Positions 22,190-33,715 of a DNA stretch of 64,000 bases are shown here, piece after piece. The notes under the pieces were generated by a model. It was not told the DNA's origin, searched no databases, and worked only from the letters and a program-made list of their open reading frames with translations. Both the position numbers and the translations under genes were made by a program. Source of the stretch: Patagioenas fasciata (Eukaryota > Chordata > Aves > Columbiformes > Columbidae); contig NC_092541.1 in NCBI RefSeq assembly GCF_037038585.1, positions 6,079,445 to 6,143,444 of the forward strand, in the 5' to 3' direction. Position 1 is the stretch's first letter; each line of letters begins with the position of its first letter.

Positions 22190-23424
22190 GTTGGAATCTA
22201 TGGGCACAGATTATCTCATTCCACACATTTCAAGCGACCCAGGTGCTTCTTTACACCTACCATACATCTGAAAATGAGTGCTCCTTTGGCCAAGCTTTGC
22301 CTTTTCTTTTATGCTTGTAGTTTCTCAATCATTCTGAGAAGTGAATGCCACGACGGCATTGCTACAGGTCTTGCAGGGAGACATTTCAGAGACTGAACTC
22401 AACATGGAGTTTCTCCCCAGAGCCGACTCAGGAGACTCAATTTCCTCTGGGCACAGGAGACTTTCAGCTTCTTAAAGAACTTTCTTGCCTGAAGAACTCC
22501 AGCAAAGGCCACTGTAAGGACAAGTGGAAGGTGAGAGCCACTGGTTCACTAAGGCTGGCAGATCAAATCCCTTTTCTTTTCAAAGGGAAGAGCAAAGAAA
22601 AGGGAAAGTGATAAACAAAGCACACAATGACACCGATCTCTCAGTAGGTGATAAGGGAGACAAGGAGGGAGACCAGAGCTCTGCAGCCTCTAATTGATGG
22701 GCCATTGGGAAACTGCAGGTGTAGCTTTGTAGTGGGACAGGCTGAGCTTTGGAAGTGACAGGAAGTGACAAGAAGAACAGGAGGATTTGCATGTTTGAGC
22801 AGAGTCCTGTGGGACTAGACAACACTTCTTAAGGCATGTGGAGGGGAAGAGTCAAAGGTGGGGGGAAAGAGGAGACTGGGGAGGATCAAGGGGAGAAAAT
22901 AGAGAGGGGGAAGAATAAAAGGTGGTACCTGCACCTAAGCAGGAGTTGGTCAGTGCAATTGTTGGGGTGGCCCCTGTGCCTGACCAATACAGCCCCCCTG
23001 CCTTCTTATTAAACCCTTTCTTAAGAAGGAAAGGGAAAGGTTATGTCAGCCTGGAGACCCTCCACATCTCTAGGAACCTCATTTGAGAACATGACGAGGT
23101 CCAGCACATCATCTATGAGGACAGGAGATGAGGACTTCACTGCAAGCAGACCAGGAACAGCCCCTTCCCGTTATGGCATTCCCTCAGTTACCAGGACATC
23201 TCCTTTTGAAATTGTTGAGAAATGCTGAATGAGCCACAGATGTTCTTGGTGGAGGAGGGAGAAACCCTGAATGAGACTTTCAGGCACAGGAAGTATAGAT
23301 CTCTTCTCTTCCCCACTTCTACATTTGCTCCCCCCCAGAGTGGTTTCCGGCAGCTCTGGTATCTTGGGGCTGGGAGGTGCTTTTCTGACTCTCTCACTCA
23401 AGAAACAAGCAGGCTGTTCTCGGC
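22190..23424. other. 5' flank of V-B2, no gene recognised
   Basis: Shares blocks with the flanks of the other family-B leaders (for example the CTTCTTATTAAACCCTTTCTTAA stretch near 23,000, and the region 23,240-23,410). Nothing else is recognised. Confidence 0.45.
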
Positions 23425-24875
23425 ATGCACCTTGGGTACCTGGTCCTCACTGCCTTCCTGGGGCAACTGCTGGGTAGGTCTTTGCTTTCTGTAAATTCAT
23501 CCTTCTTCTTCTTCTCCCAAGGAAACTCCCACCAACCTCATCAGGATCATGCAGAGAACTACTCATGATTAAAGGGAAAACACAAGGTAATGCCACCTCA
23601 CATTTGTGTTTTTGCACCAGTTCTCTAAAGATTCTCTTAGTGTTAGAAGGAGAGGAGAGGAGAGGAGAGGAGAGGAGAGGAGAGGAGAGGAGAGGAGAGG
23701 AGAGGAGAGGAGAGGAGAGGAGAGGAGAGGAGAGGAAAGGAAAGGAAAGGAAAGGAAAGGAAAGGAAAGGAAAGGAAAGGAAAGGAAAGGAAAGGAAAGG
23801 AAAGGAAAGGAAAGGAAAGGAAAGGAAAGGAAAGGAAAGGAAAGGAAAGGAAAGGAAAGGAAAGGAAAGGAAAGGAAAGGAAAGGAAAGGAAAGGAAAGG
23901 AAAGGGGGAGATGCCTCTGATCACTTCTTTCCCTGTTCTCTCCTATTTTATCAATCACTCTCTGCCTCTCTTTTCTGACCTACGTGCTGTCACCATAGGA
24001 GATCTCAGCTCTCTCTGCACTCCCACATTTCTCCCTTCACAATCCCAATTATTAACAGCAGATCCTATCAAAGCAGTTACATGGACTTTAAAGCTCTCAT
24101 CCCATTGACATTACCAAGGTGTCCCATTCTACCTCTGGGCTGGTACATGTCTGTCATGACCTCCAGTTTCCTCCTAGTTATTGACACAGGCGGGATTCCT
24201 TCTTTCCAAAATTTAGCTCAGCTGTGTGTTGGCTCAGGAGCCCACGAAATGACAGTGATTCGGAATCAGGATGAATCTTTTTTGTCTCTGCAGGCCTCTC
24301 AATCCGCTGGGGGGGTGCTGGTCCTAGCACATGAAGGTCAGGCATGACAGGTTGTTCCCTGGTCCTCTGGGCAGTAGGAACAGGACCAGGGACACAGCAC
24401 AGCTCTCCTCAGAGTCCAGCTCTAATCGCCTGCCCAGAACTACTCTGCACCTTGCTGTCCCCACACATCAGGATTCTCCTGCAGGCCAAGGGACAAGGAG
24501 ACTTCTCTAGCAGAGTTTGGCATTCATTCCTCGTTTGCTTTCCAGAGCCCTTCCCTGCAGAGTTCCTGACCTTCACTTTCTTCCAGGTACCATGGGGCAG
24601 GTCACTGTCACCCAGCAAGAAGGACAAGTCACAGTGAAGCAGAGAGACACCTTCCAAACTACCTGCACATATCAGACCTCCAACTTTCGAGGCTTGCTCT
24701 GGTACCAGCAGAGGAAAGGCCAAGCTCCCCACCTGGTCTCATATCACGCAAGATCTGGCCACAAGCGCAGCGACCGTTTCAGCACAACTCTGAACACCAC
24801 GGGGAAATACAGCGTCCTGCAGGTGGAGGAAGTCGAGGTGTCTGACAGTGCCTTGTACCTCTGTGCTGTGCAAGA
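23425..24875 (+). CDS. TCR alpha/delta V segment B2
   Basis: Leader exon 23425-23473 encodes [16 protein letters not shown] plus one base, with a GTAGGT donor. The V exon runs 24587-24875 after CTTCCAG. It is open, with [17 protein letters not shown] and ALYLCAVQ. It differs from B1 mainly around CDR1/CDR2 ([23 protein letters not shown]). The intron is longer than in the sister copies (1,113 bp) because of a 260-bp pentanucleotide array. Predicted usable; encodes a TCR alpha or delta variable domain. Confidence 0.92.
23647..23906 (+). repeat. (GGAGA)n-(GGAAA)n array in the V-B2 intron
   Basis: About 17 near-perfect GGAGA units switch cleanly near 23,735 to about 34 GGAAA units. The other family-B introns lack it. 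All purines are on the V-sense strand. Confidence 0.95.
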
Positions 24876-24914
24876 CACCCTGGTGCAGGGAGCTTCCTTG
24901 GCTGTGCAAGAACC
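24876..24914 (+). promoter_or_regulatory. 23-RSS of V-B2
   Basis: CACCCTG, 23-bp spacer, GCAAGAACC. Confidence 0.87.
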
Positions 24915-25514
24915 CCAGGGAGGGAGGGGATGCGTCTGTGCAAGGCTGAGCTTGTGGGATGGGGCCCTGAGCTGTGCCCTGGCAGCGCTGCTTCCCCTGT
25001 GTCCTCAGGGATCTGCAGGGGAAGATCCTGTGATGTAACATTTTCTGTCCATTCCAGACACCATTTATGCACACATCGTCTTCAATATTCTCATACTAAG
25101 TCAAGGTAGTTTCTTCTTCTTGCCAGTGCATGGAAAGCTCCACTGTTTGGCAAAGTGCAAGCAGCACACACAAGAGCCATTGCATTGACATGCTAGTGAT
25201 TTGTTCATCTTGATCACAAGTAGTACACCTGTCCTCCCTGGCAGTGATAGGGTTTGTCTTGTCTTGAGGGGACACCTTATTACTACTTCCGTTTTGCTGT
25301 TTCCCCCTTAAACTTCAGTCATGGCAGGTGTTTTTAAGAGGTGCTGGACCTTTTCTTTCTCCTATTGATATGCCAATAAACCGCCCCACATGCAGACCAA
25401 GAGAAGTGCACTTGAGGCAGCTCCCAGCATGGGGCATCCATGGGTCCTCTATCCCCTGTTCTCCCTGGGGAGGCAGCAAAAGGCTCAGCCTCATTTCAGC
25501 AGGTGTCTCGTCTC
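24915..25514. other. 3' flank of V-B2, no gene recognised
   Basis: Matches the flanks of B1, B3 and B4 with moderate divergence. No gene or motif beyond that conservation. Confidence 0.45.
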
Positions 25515-26055
25515 TGCCACTGGAACAGGAGGTTGAGGGAAGGTTTCCTCCCCTTCTACTCTGCCCTGGTGAGGCCGCATCTGGAGTAATGTGTCCAGTT
25601 CTGGGTTCCCCAGTTTAAGAAAGACAAGGAGTTGCCAGAGAGAGTCCAGCAGAGGGACACAAAGTTGATGAGGGGTCCAGAGCTCTCTCTGTTCATTCTA
25701 GAGAAAAGAAGACTGAGTTTCTTATTTGTGTTTATAAATATCTCAGGATGGTGTCAAGAGGATTGTCCAGACTCTTTTCAGTCGTGCTCAATGATAGGAT
25801 GAGGGGCAGTGGGTACAGACTGAAACACAGGAGGTTCTATCTAAACATAAGGAGAAACTTCTTTACTTTGAGGGTGCCAGAGCCCTGGAATGGGCTGCCC
25901 AGAGAGGTTGTGAAGTCTCCGTCTCTGGAGACATTCAGAACCTGTCTGGATGCAACCTGTGTGATCTGTTCTAGGTGAAACTGCTTTAGTGGGAGGGTTG
26001 TACTAGATAATCTCCAGACATTCCTTCCAAACATATCCATTCTGTGATTCTGCGA
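25515..26055 (+). mobile_element. CR1 LINE 3' fragment
   Basis: The same insertion as at 12,395 and 59,880. It encodes [34 protein letters not shown], and ends at CCATTCTGTGATTCTGC. The C-terminal frame is one of the better-preserved ones in the window. Confidence 0.88.
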
Positions 26056-26059
26056 ATCT

Positions 26060-27360
26060 GTGTGCCTGGCAAAATTATGGAGAAGGTTATTCTGGGACTT
26101 ATTGAAGAACATCTGAATGACAATGCAGTCACTGGTCACAGCCAGCATGGGTTCCTGGGCGGAAAGTCCTGCTTGATCAACTTAATTTGTTTCTACAAGG
26201 TTTCCCATTTAGTTGACCAAGGGAAGCCTGTTAATGTGGTCTTTTGGGGTTACAGTAAAGCCTTTGATATTGTCTCTCACAGTATCCTCCTGTACAATGT
26301 GTCCAACACACAGATGGAGAAGCACACAATGCATTGGGTGAGCAATTGCATGACGGGCTGGTCTCAAAAGGTTCTAGTAAATGTGGTTCTGCTGGGCTGG
26401 TGACCAGTCACTAGTGGAGTTCTGCAGGGACCCATCTTAGGGCCAGTCCTCTTTCATGTCTTTATAAATGACTTCGACTCAGGACTTGAGGGATTGCTTA
26501 CTGAGTTTGTTGATGACACAAAATCAGGGGGAGCTGTTGACACTCTTGAGGGCAGAGAGGCCCTGCAGAGTGATACAGACAAATTTGAGAACTGGACAAT
26601 TACCAACCACATGAAGTTCCACAAGAGCAAGTGCTGGATTTTGTACCCGGGACACAGCAACCCTGGCTGTACAGACAGACTGAAGGACAAGATGCTGGAG
26701 AGTAGCTCTGCAGAGATGGATCTGGAGGTTCTGGTTGACAGCAGGTTGAACATGAGACAACAGTGTCCCTGGCAGCCAAAGGGGACCCATGTCCTGGGTA
26801 CATCCAGCACAGCATGGCCAGCTGGGCAGGGAGTGGATTGTCCCGCTCTGCCTCACCTGAGGTATTAGAGACAGTTCCGGGCACTACAGGATAAAAAGGT
26901 TTTAAAGCTACTGGAAAGTGTCCAGAATAGAGCTACAAAGTTGGTGAAGGTTTTGGGGGTGAAGCCATATGAGAAACAGCTAAAGTGACTTGGTTTTGTT
27001 GGCCTGGAGAAGAGGAGACTGAAGGGAGAATTCATGGCGGTCTACAGCTTCCTTGTAAGGGGAAGACGAGGGACAGACGCTGTGTTCTTTTCTCTGACAA
27101 CCAATGGCAGGATCCATGGGAATGGCTGGAAGATGGGTCAGGGGAGGTTTCAGTTACATATTAGGAAAAGATTCTTCCCCCAGACAGTAGTGGAGCACTG
27201 GAACAGGCTCCCCAGGGAGGAACTCACAATACCAAGCCTGACAGTATTCGAGAAGAGACTAAATAATGGCCTCAGACAAAAGGTGTGAACTGTGGGGTTG
27301 CATACACAGGGATAGGAATTTGGCTTGATGATCATTGTGGGTTCCTTCCAGCTCAGGATA
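26060..27360 (+). mobile_element. CR1 LINE fragment with reverse transcriptase region
   Basis: Separate CR1 piece directly after the previous one. It reads PGKIMEKVILGLIEEHL, TGHSQHGFLGGKSCLINL and VFWGYSKAFDIVSHSILL (RT), then FINDFDS-like and FVDDTKSGGAVDTLEG (the YADD-type catalytic box as FVDD), and finally HIRKRFFPQTVVEHWNRLPR. Stops and shifts break it. Confidence 0.88.
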
Positions 27361-28732
27361 TACTATGAAAGAAGAATCTCTGGGAAAAATGCCCTTGGTT
27401 CAAACCCTAAAACACACATGGATCCTTTTCCCTTTTATCTACTTTTCCAAGATCATTTTTGTTGGGCAGGCAAAGCAGGGATCACACCAAGAGCCAGTAG
27501 CAGCCCTCTGGCAGCGCTTTGGCCAAAGGCCTCACTCGCATGTCAGGAGAAATGCCATCCCTCCCTCTTCTACAAGGACAAACAGAGATGGTATCATCAT
27601 TGCAAAGGACCTGAGGTACCTGGTGCTCGTTGCAAGGTTGAGTGCAGTAGGGTCAGGAAGTGGAACTCTCCTGCCATTGATGATAGTTATTAAAGTATGA
27701 CTAAGGCAAAGACATTTGACATTCAGTTGAAATGTGCTTATGAAGCTTTTGGCATTCAGTCATTCTGAGATCTTCTTCATTTGGCATAATTCCCTGGTGG
27801 AGGACAGTGCTACGGGGTTTTCTGTCCTTACACTTCTACACCTTCGGGAGGACAACTGGTGGTTCATGCAGGAATCAGGATATGAGTCCGTAGTGACTGC
27901 CAAGAGACATTTCCACTGATCAAAAGGGATGAGATTTAAATGTAAAAGAAACCCTTTCCCCCAGAATGGCAGCCAATTCCTGAGCACAAACTCAGCCCAT
28001 CTGCAGCTCTCTTGGCATGTGCAACCAGTACTGCCATATCTGCTGATCTTTACCTTCTCCTGTATGCTGTGGTCAGAGCAATTCGCTCTCCCTCAGAAAT
28101 GCACCCTTTCAGTGTCCCCGTTTCTGTGCTGAATGTCCTCACCTCCCGCATGCTTAATTACCATTTCAAGCTTGACACATTCAACAGTGGGTGTCAATTT
28201 TCCCCACTACTCCCGGCCATGGCCACGGGCCATAACCCTGACGTTGGGTGATGGAGGGGAGAGGAAGGTGCAGTAGCAGCTATGGGCCATCCCAAGGGCT
28301 GTTCCAAGCTTTACTGCTCTTGCCATTCTGCAAAGCAAATCATCTTCCAGAGCCCCACACCCACTCCCTGCCACCCCAGCACAGCTCTGGCCACAGCAAG
28401 GGAACATCCTTACTCAAGAGCTCAGGGGGCTGCTGACCCCTCAGGGCCTCTTGCCTTACTGGGCATTCGTGGGCAGAGGCACAGCAAGGGAAGGCCTGGT
28501 GGTCACTGACAGCAGAGTAGCCAGGGATGATTTCCTCAGGTCCAAGGGAAGGTGCCCAAAAGAGGAGCCACTGCAGACTGTCCCAACCTCTCATTCCTCT
28601 ATCAATGGAGAAAGACCTTCTTGTGCCTTCACCCCCTTTCCACCCCAGAGTAACGCCCTTTTCCTTTGGCAGTCTGGGGAGAGTTCACAGAGGGAAGGAC
28701 CACATGGAGGACAAGCTTGAGTGCAGCAGAAC
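27361..28732. other. Intergenic DNA, no gene recognised
   Basis: Partly homologous to 15,560-16,150 of the previous unit. Open frames here have no family signature. Confidence 0.45.
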
Positions 28733-28738
28733 TTTAAT
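28733..28738 (-). terminator. Poly(A) signal of keratin K3
   Basis: ATTAAA on the - strand, directly followed by GTTCTGCTGCA, the same context as in K2. Confidence 0.55.
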
Positions 28739-29053
28739 GCATAAAAGAGGGAAACAATGTCACTGCAAGTGGAGGACAGCAGTGCAGGAATCCCCAGAGG
28801 AATCCACAAGTCTGCAGTCCATGGTCATTAAGAAGTTTGTGCATGATGTTCATCTGCCCACCCCATAGAGTGAGAGAAGACAGCTGATTCCCACCAGGCT
28901 GGACCTGGGGGAACCCTTTTGCCAAGGAGAACTGAAGCAATCAAAGAAAAAGGTAGAAAAGGTAAAGACATTCAGCTATACTGAAAACACTTTGCCCAGC
29001 ACCATGTTTTGAGTTCCTCAAGGTGTCTCCCTGGGCCCTTCCCAGATTCTTTA

Positions 29054-29356
29054 TCAGCGCAGGTACCTTCTGCCAAAGTAGCGGCCGGAAATGCCAGAGA
29101 GGTCACAGCAGCCAGAGTTGATGGGCACTCCATCACAACTGAGGATTCTGCCAACAGCAGCAGAGGTGGAGGAGCCCACAACGGTGTTCTGTGGGAAGGA
29201 GCTGAGGATGGGGCCAGGCAGGGTCACCACCACAGGGGAGGGCTCGATGACAACGGTGGAGCTCTGGCACTGCCTGACACAGGGCTCATTGCAGCTGTTG
29301 GCCAGCGGGGTCGGACCACAGGGCTAGCAGGGCAGGCACTGGTTGTAGCAGGACAT
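29054..29356 (-). pseudogene. Feather beta-keratin K3, nonsense at codon 11
   Basis: Aligns with K2 over all 100 codons with the same [10 protein letters not shown] end. Codon 11, normally glutamine in CLPCQPC, is TAG (29324-29326), so translation would stop after MSCYNQCLPC. The rest of the frame is open. TATA box, donor (29740/29739) and acceptor are kept, which suggests recent inactivation of an otherwise complete gene. Confidence 0.88.
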
Positions 29357-29809
29357 TTCTTGAGGGTGGATATGAAGCTGTGAGAGAGGGCAGGGAGGAA
29401 GCAGAGCATAGAAGTGTGCGAGAAGCAGCCTGGTTACCCTGTCAGAAAGAAGCCAAGGCCACTACTGAGTGGGGAGCTGGAAGCTGTGCCAGGAGCCACA
29501 CAGTCTTCATGACACTAAAAGGAGCAGCCTGGCACAGAGAGGCTCTCTCTCTCCTACTGAATACACCAAAAGCCACTTCTGCCACCTCCCAGCCTCTTCC
29601 TAAGCAGAACATTTTCCCACTCCCCTCTCCCTAGACAAGAAGAGGCGATTCACAGGAGAGATCATAGACAGTATCAGCTGAGATGTCCATTGGTGAGAGA
29701 AATGCCAAATTGGAAGAGGAGAAGAGGTTTCAGACTCACCTGGTTCCTGGGAAGAAGGAGCCAAGAGAAGTGGATGAGAGAGCAAGACCCTGGGCTGCCT
29801 TTTATACCT

Positions 29810-29816
29810 GCTCTTC
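29810..29816 (-). promoter_or_regulatory. TATA box of keratin K3
   Basis: TATAAAA on the - strand in the same GTATAAAAGGC context as the other copies, upstream of the donor CAG|GTGAGT. Confidence 0.8.
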
Positions 29817-29819
29817 ATT

Positions 29820-31344
29820 GCTGCAGGACCAGAGAGAACCTTGGAAAAGGTAACAATTTTTTGACAAGCTCATTTTGAATGCAAACCATCACAGCTAATG
29901 AGATGGGCTGTGCTTTAGTTTCCTATACTGCTGCCTTTTCATTTCCAGGTTTGTTCCATGCCCATTCCTCAGTGAAGGCTTCTTATGATCCCTGGGATGA
30001 AAGGCCCAAGGATTTCTCAGGCAGTAATGAAGCAATGCAGGCAGAAGATTCAACTGAAGAGTTTGATGGGTCTAGAGCAGACAAATGAGGTCATCCTGGG
30101 ACACTCTCTTGGGTCTCTTTGAACTGCCATTCTCAGGAAAATTTAATCCTCCTCAGCTGGATGCCCATGGGTTCACATGCATGAGGACGTGCCAAGTCCT
30201 CATCTTTCCTGGCCTCCTCAGATCACCACTATGGTTCATTTTTTATACCATTCCAGGCCTGTGTTCTACGCTGTTCGGTTATGATCCCATCTTCTTAACA
30301 CATCCCAGTCCCTGGGGTCCTTAGCAGAGTCCACGACCTTCTCCAGTACCACAGTTCATGGTGTTGCTATGGGTGTTCTTTTCCTGTGTGTACTTGCAAG
30401 CTGCCAGGTTTGTGCAGATGCATGTGGGAGCACAGATTTATGTATAATTCCATGCTAATGAGCATAAACCTCTATGTGTGTGTGTGTGTCCTTGGGTTTA
30501 CACATCATGAGGGAACGCTCTGCTGGTGGCTGGGACATTCTCCACTACTCCCTTCATGAGCACCACAGAGCACCAGGGTCCCAGGGTCAGAAGGAGCCTG
30601 AGTGCAGCTGAGTGGTGATGGCACCCGCCTGCTGGAGATCTGTCCAGGGAAGCGGCTCTGAAATGCAGTCGCCGTCTCCTGAGACATCGTTTTCCTGCCA
30701 CTCCAAAGTTCTTGCTCCTCTGCCACGTATTTCAAACCACAACAAGGATGGTTTCACTTGAGTTTGATTCCATGATTTAACTCAATGTAACAACATTGGG
30801 TGTGTCTCAACATGGTTGGCAGTCTCCCCTCCCTGCATCTCCAGGCCAGGACACAGCTGCTCTCCCCAGTGCTAGAGAGTTCAAAAGGATGAGGTTTGCT
30901 TTATGGGAAAGAAGGCAGGCTGAGGAATCCTGCACAACCTTGTGCTGGCCATCCCTGAGTGACTCTGCTTCCAATGCATTCTTAAATGTGTCTGAGATGG
31001 AACACAACCCACCACACTGGATTTGGGAATCAATCCCCAAAGCCAGCCACAGTCCCTCTTTCTAACCAGGTTTGTGTCTCAGTGGGTGCATTTTCTAAGC
31101 CTCCGCTCATGAATTTCCATCAGCTGGATCTCAGATATGACTTGTGGAAGGTGCAATTGTGAACTTTCCCCCTTCCATTTATTGACCTCAGGAAGATCAG
31201 TGACAGGGAGCTCTATTGGGAGAACTCAGCCAGGGCTGATTCCCCTCTCCATGAAGCTGCTTCTGACCTGTGGCTCTAGTGATTCTGAGGGTGAACCCCG
31301 TTGCTGTCTCCTGGAGGATGTGGGGTTTTAAGGGAGACCCAGAG
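29820..31344. other. Unit intergenic DNA, no gene recognised
   Basis: Diverged counterpart of 2,331-4,190 and 17,243-18,930. It includes a short GT run near 30,475-30,490. No gene recognised. Confidence 0.45.
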
Positions 31345-31605
31345 GAGCATGAGACAGCAGTGCGCCCTTGCAGCAAAAAGGAGCAACTGCATCCTGTGCT
31401 GTATTAGTGAAAGTGTTGCCCTCAGGTGCAGGAATATGACCCTGTCTCATTTGAGGTCTCACGTGGAGTAGTGCGGCCAGTTTGGGATTGCCTGATCCAC
31501 AAAGGGAATGAGTTCATCAAATACAACCACGTCTCTTCAGGGGCTGATGAACATGCATATCAAAGAGAACGAGAGAACTGGGTCCGTTCTTCTTGGAGAT
31601 GTTTC
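31345..31605 (+). mobile_element. Truncated CR1 LINE fragment
   Basis: The short remnant of the CR1 that precedes each V-A. It stops abruptly at TTGGAGATGTTTCAGG, where other units continue for several hundred bases before the leader. Confidence 0.65.
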
Positions 31606-31739
31606 AGGGGAGGGAGAGGGAGAGGAAGAGGAGGAGACGGAGGAGGAGGAGGAAGAGGAGGAGCCGGAGGAGGCGGCCGTGCCGAAGCAAGGAGCCGGGG
31701 CTGGCAGGGGCAGCGAGGCGCGGGCAGCGGAGCGGCGGG

Positions 31740-32790
31740 ATGCGGCGGTGCCGGGGCGCAAGGCTGGCGGGACTGGCCGCGGTGCTCCTGGGTGCGCGGG
31801 GCTGGCGGGGCTGGGTGGGGGACGGGTCTCAGCCTGGAGCGTTCCCAGGGGACCTCAGCACCAATTCTTCCCTCTCCTTCAACGTGTCCTTCCCCTCTCC
31901 CTGCCTCTCTGACATCTTTTATGATCCTTTCCCACCCCTCCACGTCCCCCCTTCCTGTTCTCCCTCTCTACTCTTCCTCTCTTCTCCATTGACCTACTCA
32001 TCTTTGGACCCATCTCTCCATGCGTCAACTAGCTCTTCACGAACCCCTCTTCACACTCTCTGAAACGCCTTTCTCATCTGTCCCTCTGCTTTTTTTACAT
32101 CTGTAGGCATGTTTGCTTTTCTGCACTGCACCATACATCATGCTATTCCTCTGTTCATTTAGCAATTATTCTTCTTCTGAATTCAGCCCTCCATGTTTCA
32201 CTGCAACGCACCAAAATCTCCCATCGCCTTTCCCTGCCATCTTTCGTCCATCTGTGCACATGACTGTCATTTGGTCTCTCAATGCATCAGTTTCAGGTTC
32301 CATGCCAGCCTTTCGTTCTTGCTCAACAGACCCACACAAGTATCATCTGCCAACCATGTCAAGGAGTATATTTTCCCCAATTCTTCTGGTCTCGCTCTCT
32401 GTCACTGACACTGTTCCTAAAGATTTCTCAAGGGAAAGTGCCATCAGACCTGGGTGATCTTCGGTGATCTTTGGTCTTTCCTTCTCCTTTCTCTGCAGTG
32501 GCCGGAGCCAGAGCTCAGGTGCAACAGGACCTGTCAGCAGAGACCACCGAGGACACCGGCATCAGCATCAACTGCTCACACCCCAACATACAGTCAAACG
32601 AGGTCATTTACTGGTACCGTCAGCTCCCAGGCCGAGGCCCCGCGTTCCTCGCACTCGGTCACAAAGGCTCCAAAGCGCTGTCGGACCCACCGGGTTGGCT
32701 GTCGGTGGCGGCAGACCGCCGGTCCAGCGCCCTGTGGCTCTCCCGGCCCCGGCGCGGGGACGCGGCGGTGTATTACTGCGCCGTGGGAGA
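31740..32790 (+). CDS. TCR alpha/delta V segment A3
   Basis: Leader exon 31740-31791 and V exon 32499-32790 are open. The leader is MRRCRGARLAGLAAVLL plus one base. The V exon gives VAGARAQVQQDLSAET, ISINCSHPNI, the CDR1 run SNEVIYWYRQLP, a CDR2 around LGHKGS, then SALWLSRPRRGDAAVYYC and CAVGD. The intron is 707 bp (long subtype, with A1 and A5). Unlike every other family-A copy it lacks the conserved upstream block, so its promoter may be missing even though the coding part, splice sites and RSS are sound. Confidence 0.92.
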
Positions 32791-32829
32791 CACGGGGAGA
32801 GGAGCCGGGGCTGCGGCCGGGCACGAACC
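32791..32829 (+). promoter_or_regulatory. 23-RSS of V-A3
   Basis: CACGGGG, 23-bp spacer, GCACGAACC. Confidence 0.85.
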
Positions 32830-32885
32830 GCCGCGGGCGGGGCCGGGCGGGTGTGGCGGGGCGGGGGGACAGTCCCTTCCCGGGC

Positions 32886-32900
32886 CCGCCAGGGGGCGCT
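32886..32900 (+). promoter_or_regulatory. CTCF-like motif downstream of V-A3
   Basis: CCGCCAGGGGGCGCT, 57 bp past the RSS. A CR1 insertion begins only 36 bp further on. Confidence 0.65.
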
Positions 32901-32936
32901 GCCGCTCTGCCCGCCGGCACCACCGCACCCCGCGAA

Positions 32937-33715
32937 ATCACAGAATGGTCGGAGTTGGACGGAACCTCTGGAGATCACCTAGTCCAACCCATCTGCTAAA
33001 GCAGGTTCACCAGAGCAGATCACACAGGAATGCATCCAGGTGGGTCTTGAATATTTCTGGAGAAGGAGACTTCCCAGCCTCTCTGGGCAGCCTGTTCCAG
33101 GGCTCTGGCACCCTCAAAGTAAAGATGTTTTTCCTTGTATTCAGATGGAGTCTCCTGTGCTTCAGCCTGTGCCCGTTGCCCCTCATCCTATCATTGGGCA
33201 CCACGGAAAAGAGTCTGGTCTCATTCTCTTGACATCCACCCTTGAGATAGTTATAAACACTGATGAGATTCCCTCTCAGCCTTCTCCTCTCCAGGCTGAA
33301 CACACACAGCTCCCTCGGTCTCTCTTCATAAGAAAGGTGCTCTAGGCCCCTAATCATCTTCGTAGTTGGCCGCTAGACTCCCTCCAGTAAATCCTTATCC
33401 TTCTTAAACTGGGGATCCCTGAACTGGACGCAGTAGTGCAGATGCAACCTCACCAGGGCAGAGGGGAGGGGGACGATAACCTCCCTTGACCTGTTGGTCA
33501 CACTCTTTATGTACCCCAGGATACCGTTGGCTTCCTTGGCCACAAGGGCACATTGTTGACTCATGGTCAACCTGTTGTCAACCAGAACTCCCAAGTCCTT
33601 CTCTGCAATGGTGCTTTCCAGCAGATCCACCTCTAAGCTGTACTGGTACCTGGGGTACCAGGGGCAGGACCCTACACTTGACCCCTGTTAAACCTCATCA
33701 GTCGTCTGACTAGCA
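32937..33715 (-). mobile_element. CR1 LINE 3' fragment, antisense
   Basis: On the + strand it starts with the reversed CR1 3' end (ATCACAGAATGG). On the - strand it encodes IAEKDLGVLVDNRLTMSQQC and, in another frame, [20 protein letters not shown] and [13 protein letters not shown]. It is better preserved than the shared unit CR1s and absent from the other units, so it is younger than the unit duplications. Confidence 0.92.

Noticed and set aside
23565-23978. Open frames coding for RRGEE/KGKER repeats
   Set aside because: They are translations of the GGAGA/GGAAA microsatellite, which has no stops in any frame.
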